A stretch of 39,429 nucleotides of DNA, taken from positions 1-39,429 of the forward strand of contig JAKAWG010000051.1 of assembly GCA_021817045.1 (NCBI GenBank), written 5' to 3'. Source of the stretch: Acidobacteriota bacterium (GTDB lineage: Bacteria > Acidobacteriota > Terriglobia > UBA7540). Below are positions 37,042 to 39,429 of the stretch, in pieces. The position numbers and the translations under genes were made by a program. How positions within the stretch are numbered: the first letter of the stretch is position 1; every line of letters starts with the position of its first letter. A model generated the notes under the pieces. The model did not search any database and was not told the DNA's origin. It saw nothing but the letters and a program-made list of their open reading frames with translations.

Positions 37042-37863
37042 TTATAGCAAATTCTGAACGAGATGAGCGTTCAGGGAACCGCGACGATAGCCTTCGAGGT
37101 CGAGCGTGACGTAGGTGAAACCCAGCGACTTGAAAATTTCGACAAATCGCTGGACCATCTGGGGGCTGAAGGCGCGCGCCAGTTCTTCAGGCGCGATTTC
37201 GAGGCGAGCCAGGTTGCCGTGGTGTCGGACCCGGAATTGCCGGAAGCCGAGTTCGCGCAGCTTTTCTTCGCCCTGCTCGACGGCGGCTAGGCGCTCTGGC
37301 GTCACCTCAAAGCCATAAGCGATGCGCGAGGCGAGGCAGGGTGAGGCGGGGCGATCCCAAACGGGCAGTCCAGCGTTCCGGGCGAGTTGGCGGATGTCTG
37401 CCTTGGTGAGGCCGACGTCGAGAAGCGGTGTCAGAACGCGGTGGTTGTGGGCAGCGCGCGCTCCAGGGCGCCAGTCGCCCTGATCGTCCAGATTCACGCC
37501 GTAGGCGACGTCAGCGAAACCGCGCTCCGAAGCCAGCGCGTCCAGCTTGGTAAAGAGTTCGTCCTTGCAGAAAAAGCAGCGGTTGGGATTGTTGGCGCGA
37601 TAAGCCGCATTTGAAAGCTCTTCCGTGTCGATAAATTCGTGGGGAAAGCGCGCTTGCGAGGCGCACTCTTCGGCCATCTGCCGGTCGCGGGCGGAATAGC
37701 TGGCGCTCAGCGCCGTAACTGCGAGCATGCGCTCGCCGAGCACTTGATGGGCACGAGAGGCGAGGTATGCGGAATCAACCCCTCCCGAATAGGCCACAAT
37801 CAGCGACGCTGACTTGCCAAGCTTGCGGTCAAGGCTTGACTCTTTTTCGTTCAATGCGGTCAT
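37042..37863 (-). CDS. larE: ATP-dependent sacrificial sulfur transferase LarE
   Basis: A 273-residue PP-loop enzyme that adenylates the pyridinium carboxylate of the nickel-pincer cofactor precursor and donates sulfur. The PP-loop SGGVDS is at 26-31. Cys176 in ASPCLASRIAYG falls at the same number as the sacrificial Cys of Lactobacillus plantarum LarE. A CxxC (Cys96, Cys99 in NRCFFCKDELF) is also present. The PVWDRPASPCLASR block is diagnostic. The other cofactor genes larB and larC and the racemase larA are not in the window, so the pathway cannot be confirmed here. It lies 45 bases after the cytochrome gene and 85 before the LON-domain gene. Confidence 0.92.
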   Translation of the reverse strand: MTALNEKESSLDRKLGKSASLIVAYSGGVDSAYLASRAHQVLGERMLAVTALSASYSARDRQMAEECASQARFPHEFIDTEELSNAAYRANNPNRCFFCKDELFTKLDALASERGFADVAYGVNLDDQGDWRPGARAAHNHRVLTPLLDVGLTKADIRQLARNAGLPVWDRPASPCLASRIAYGFEVTPERLAAVEQGEEKLRELGFRQFRVRHHGNLARLEIAPEELARAFSPQMVQRFVEIFKSLGFTYVTLDLEGYRRGSLNAHLVQNLL

Positions 37864-37908
37864 GGAAGAACCCGTTTTAATCAGGATACCGCCAAGCCCG
37901 CATCCGAA

Positions 37909-38484
37909 TCAATTCTTCGTGCGAGACGCCGGTGCGCCTTTTGCGCCCCGCTTGGCGGGCTTCGGGGGTGCGGGCGGAGGAACGGTCAACACTTGCCTAA
38001 CTGCATCCGGCAACTTGTCGGCGTTGGCAAGCATGAGGCTCACTTGCCATAGCTGGGTCGTAGACAGCGTCCCGCGAAATGCCGGCATGCCGGAAAGTCG
38101 AATTCCATTCTGCGCTTTCCAGAAGGTCACGCCTGGGGGATCATCCGTCACCATATGGCCGGACTCAAGAAGTTGGGGAGGATGAGGAAACATCCCTTTT
38201 GCCCCCGGCCACTCGGGCGCGCCGATCCTGCCGTGGCACCGTGCGCAGTTATGGGTGTAGACCTGGGCCCCAGCCAAGAACGTAGTATCATCCGCTGGTA
38301 CAGGCACCGTCCGGGGCATCGATTCTTTCAGTTTGGCGTGGAGCGCCGTCTTCGCGAAGAACTTTTCCATCGGCATAGGGGGAGCGTCTGTAGCCACGGG
38401 CGCCAGACCCGAACGCATGTAGAAATAAAATGCCACGGGCACGAGAATGATCCCCACAATCAACCCAGCAATGAACGATTTCAT
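37909..38484 (-). CDS. Membrane-anchored mono-haem c-type cytochrome
   Basis: A 191-residue protein with an N-terminal anchor (MKSFIAGLIVGIILVPVAFY, uncleaved helix) facing the periplasm. One haem-binding CARCH motif is followed by GRIGAPEWPGAKGMFP and, about 60 residues on, SGMPAFRGTL, whose Met is the likely sixth ligand. The tail is Pro/Lys-rich. It would carry electrons in the periplasm; the partner is unknown. Start 38484 gives the anchor at once and has GGGAGGG upstream; an in-frame start at 38559 would place 25 polar residues before the helix. Confidence 0.9.
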   Translation of the reverse strand: MKSFIAGLIVGIILVPVAFYFYMRSGLAPVATDAPPMPMEKFFAKTALHAKLKESMPRTVPVPADDTTFLAGAQVYTHNCARCHGRIGAPEWPGAKGMFPHPPQLLESGHMVTDDPPGVTFWKAQNGIRLSGMPAFRGTLSTTQLWQVSLMLANADKLPDAVRQVLTVPPPAPPKPAKRGAKGAPASRTKN

Positions 38485-38611
38485 AGTGACGCCACCCTCC
38501 CTTGTGGTCGCCGAACTGACCAGCCTGTCAATCATAGAGTCCTCGGAGAAGCAGGTCAACAGGACTTGATGTCGTGAATCAGAAATTCACTGAAAAAATC
38601 GAAACCCGTGT

Positions 38612-38641
38612 CGCCGGCATTTCGAGGGCCGGCGTTTTCTT
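38612..38641 (+). terminator. Hairpin with T run, possible terminator
   Basis: CGCCGGC (38612-38618) pairs with GCCGGCG (38628-38634) around a 9-base loop, followed by TTTTCTT. It reads as an intrinsic terminator on the plus strand, but no plus-strand gene lies upstream nearby; it may stop antisense transcription running toward the IS110 region, or be part of a dispersed repeat. Confidence 0.4.
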
Positions 38642-38689
38642 GCTGACCCGAGGAATCTGCTTTGAAAATTTCGGTCGATACCCCTCGCC

Positions 38690-38755
38690 CGGCTCGCAGA
38701 GTTTATCCTGAACCTTTTCGCTCCGCTCAGGGTAGACTCCGGACGGCGGATGAAG
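38690..38755. repeat. Dispersed extragenic repeat
   Basis: The text CAGAGTTTATCCTGAACC, then CGCTCCGCTCAGGGTAGAC, is a dispersed bacterial repeat type; its reverse complement reads as the familiar YPERSE...VQDKL pseudo-peptide. It lies in the 540-base gap 38485-39025, which otherwise holds the hairpin at 38612, the IS110 upstream region and no gene. Confidence 0.5.
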
Positions 38756-38789
38756 GGTCATTCTCATGCTTCTCCCCATGGATCGTTAG

Positions 38790-39025
38790 TCCACGAAAGC
38801 GAATGAAAATGGGTGTGAGTTAAGATAGCGCTGCCCGGAGCGGCGAGGTCGAACCCGCAATGGATAGGTCGAGACCGTATGCTTCTCTGACCCGGAGCGT
38901 GCGCGTTGAACAAATAATTGGGCGTCGTTGCCTCCCCCGGCGGGAGGGGCGGCAGCCTGTGATCCTCGGTGAAGGAACATGAGGCACGCTCTCCGCTTCC
39001 GGCCGCACCCAAGGGGAGGAAACCT
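38790..39025 (+). other. Non-coding upstream end of an IS110 element, possible bridge RNA region
   Basis: About 235 bases before the IS110 transposase lack a coding frame. They contain GC-rich pairings, for example CCTCCC-CCGGC-GGGAGG (38931-38947). In IS110-group elements such as IS621 the long left end upstream of the recombinase encodes the bridge RNA that pairs with target and donor DNA. I infer that role from position only; the element's left boundary and the guide loops could not be fixed by eye. Confidence 0.35.
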
Positions 39026-39429
39026 ATGCCTTACAGGATAGCAGGAATTGACGTTCACAAAAGGATGCTGGCGGTCGTTATCTGTGACGTCGAAGTGGCG
39101 GACGAATTCGAGTTTGAGCGGCGCCAGTTTGGTAGTAACCCGGCACAACTGCAGGCGCTGGCCGCATGGCTCGTGGGGCAGCAAGTTGAGGAAGTGGTCA
39201 TGGAGTCGACGGCGCCGTATTGGAAACCCGTCTGGGGAGCCCTGGAACGGTACTGGAGACCGCTCTGCCAGAAACGCGAAGGAGCCCCCCTCGCCCCCCG
39301 TCGGGGAGCCTGCACTTGGCGCAGTCGCAATCGAATCGTGCCCGGCGAGGGCGCAAGGACGACTTTCCGGACGCCGAGCGGTTGGTGAGGCGGCTGGTCG
39401 CGAACGAGTTGGACCTGAGCTTCGTGCCC
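39026..39429 (+). mobile_element. IS110-family transposase, frameshifted and cut by the window edge
   Basis: Starts at ATG 39026 after a strong GGGGAGGAAA ribosome binding site. The N-terminal RuvC-like DEDD domain is clear: YRIAGIDVHKRMLAVVICDV with Asp9, and VVMESTAPYWKPVW with Glu60. The frame then goes wrong after WRPLCQKREGAP and stops at 39386-39388. From 39310 a second frame resumes the family sequence LHLAQAQ-like LHLAQSQSNRARRGRKDDF, then DAERLVRRLVANELDLSFVP up to the edge. The shift is explained by one missing base in the C-rich stretch at about 39285-39300. As written the transposase is broken; a sequencing error in the C run is an alternative. Confidence 0.88.

Noticed and set aside
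38579..38779. A 66-codon minus-strand frame
   Set aside because: Its peptide derives from a dispersed repeat and the hairpin at 38612-38634; no ribosome binding site or domain.
39285..39312. Programmed frameshift in the IS110 transposase
   Set aside because: IS110 transposases are made from one frame; a lost base in a C-rich run or a sequencing error is simpler, and no typical slippery heptamer with a stimulator is seen.

Overview
The window looks like a chromosomal segment of a GC-rich Gram-negative bacterium, most likely an Acidobacteriota member. The diderm envelope is shown by kdsA (Kdo for LPS), bamA, skp and the LolCDE-type genes. The assignment to Acidobacteriota is inference: it rests on the mix of ClpC, bactofilin, metal-type KdsA, a GH54 enzyme and a sensor-linked GT20 enzyme, not on a marker gene.

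Left edge (1-2100), accessory: a truncated GH54 alpha-L-arabinofuranosidase gene runs off the window. It is followed by the wrecks of two unrelated transposases (IS701-like and IS1595-like) and a tRNA 3' fragment. 2262-9207, core, plus strand: pyrG, kdsA, recN, rnr. 9218-11934, minus strand: an Nramp-family transporter with a magnesium-type rather than manganese-type metal site, preceded by a soluble PRC/MgtE_N/CBS protein that looks like its Mg2+ sensor. The pair has a recognisable sigma70-type promoter over a small palindrome. 12252-19728, plus strand: a Tat-exported TIM-barrel protein, a metal-dependent cyclase, a zinc-ribbon/TPR membrane protein translationally coupled to a ClC channel with CBS domains, and a large protein joining a membrane sensor and HAMP-like region to a trehalose-6-phosphate-synthase-type (GT20) glycosyltransferase.

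19774-23011: a SpoU-type RNA methyltransferase whose reading frame has absorbed a palindromic repeat, then about 740 bp of non-coding, repeat-rich DNA (six copies of an ATCCCGATT-type motif, a REP-like element, a 4 x 9 bp tandem), then rarA and a small coupled ORF. 23093-24786: a RidA-like protein lacking the catalytic Arg, an acyl-CoA thioesterase and a small TPR protein. 24894-33238, minus strand: an envelope-assembly cluster in the order lolC/E, lolD, clpC, bamA, skp. 33468-36187, plus strand: rsmG, a perfect parS site, parA, parB and a bactofilin, a chromosome-segregation locus that often lies near the replication origin. 36306-38484, minus strand: a c-type cytochrome, larE and a stand-alone LON substrate-binding-domain protein. 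The right edge is a frameshifted IS110 transposase, cut by the window end, with a non-coding upstream region where a bridge RNA would be expected.

The most notable points are the sensor-GT20 fusion, the Nramp/MgtE_N pairing, the repeat array at 20724-20996 with the in-frame repeat at 19940-19998, and the parABS-bactofilin locus. No CRISPR array, no intact tRNA or rRNA gene and no obvious defence island were seen.
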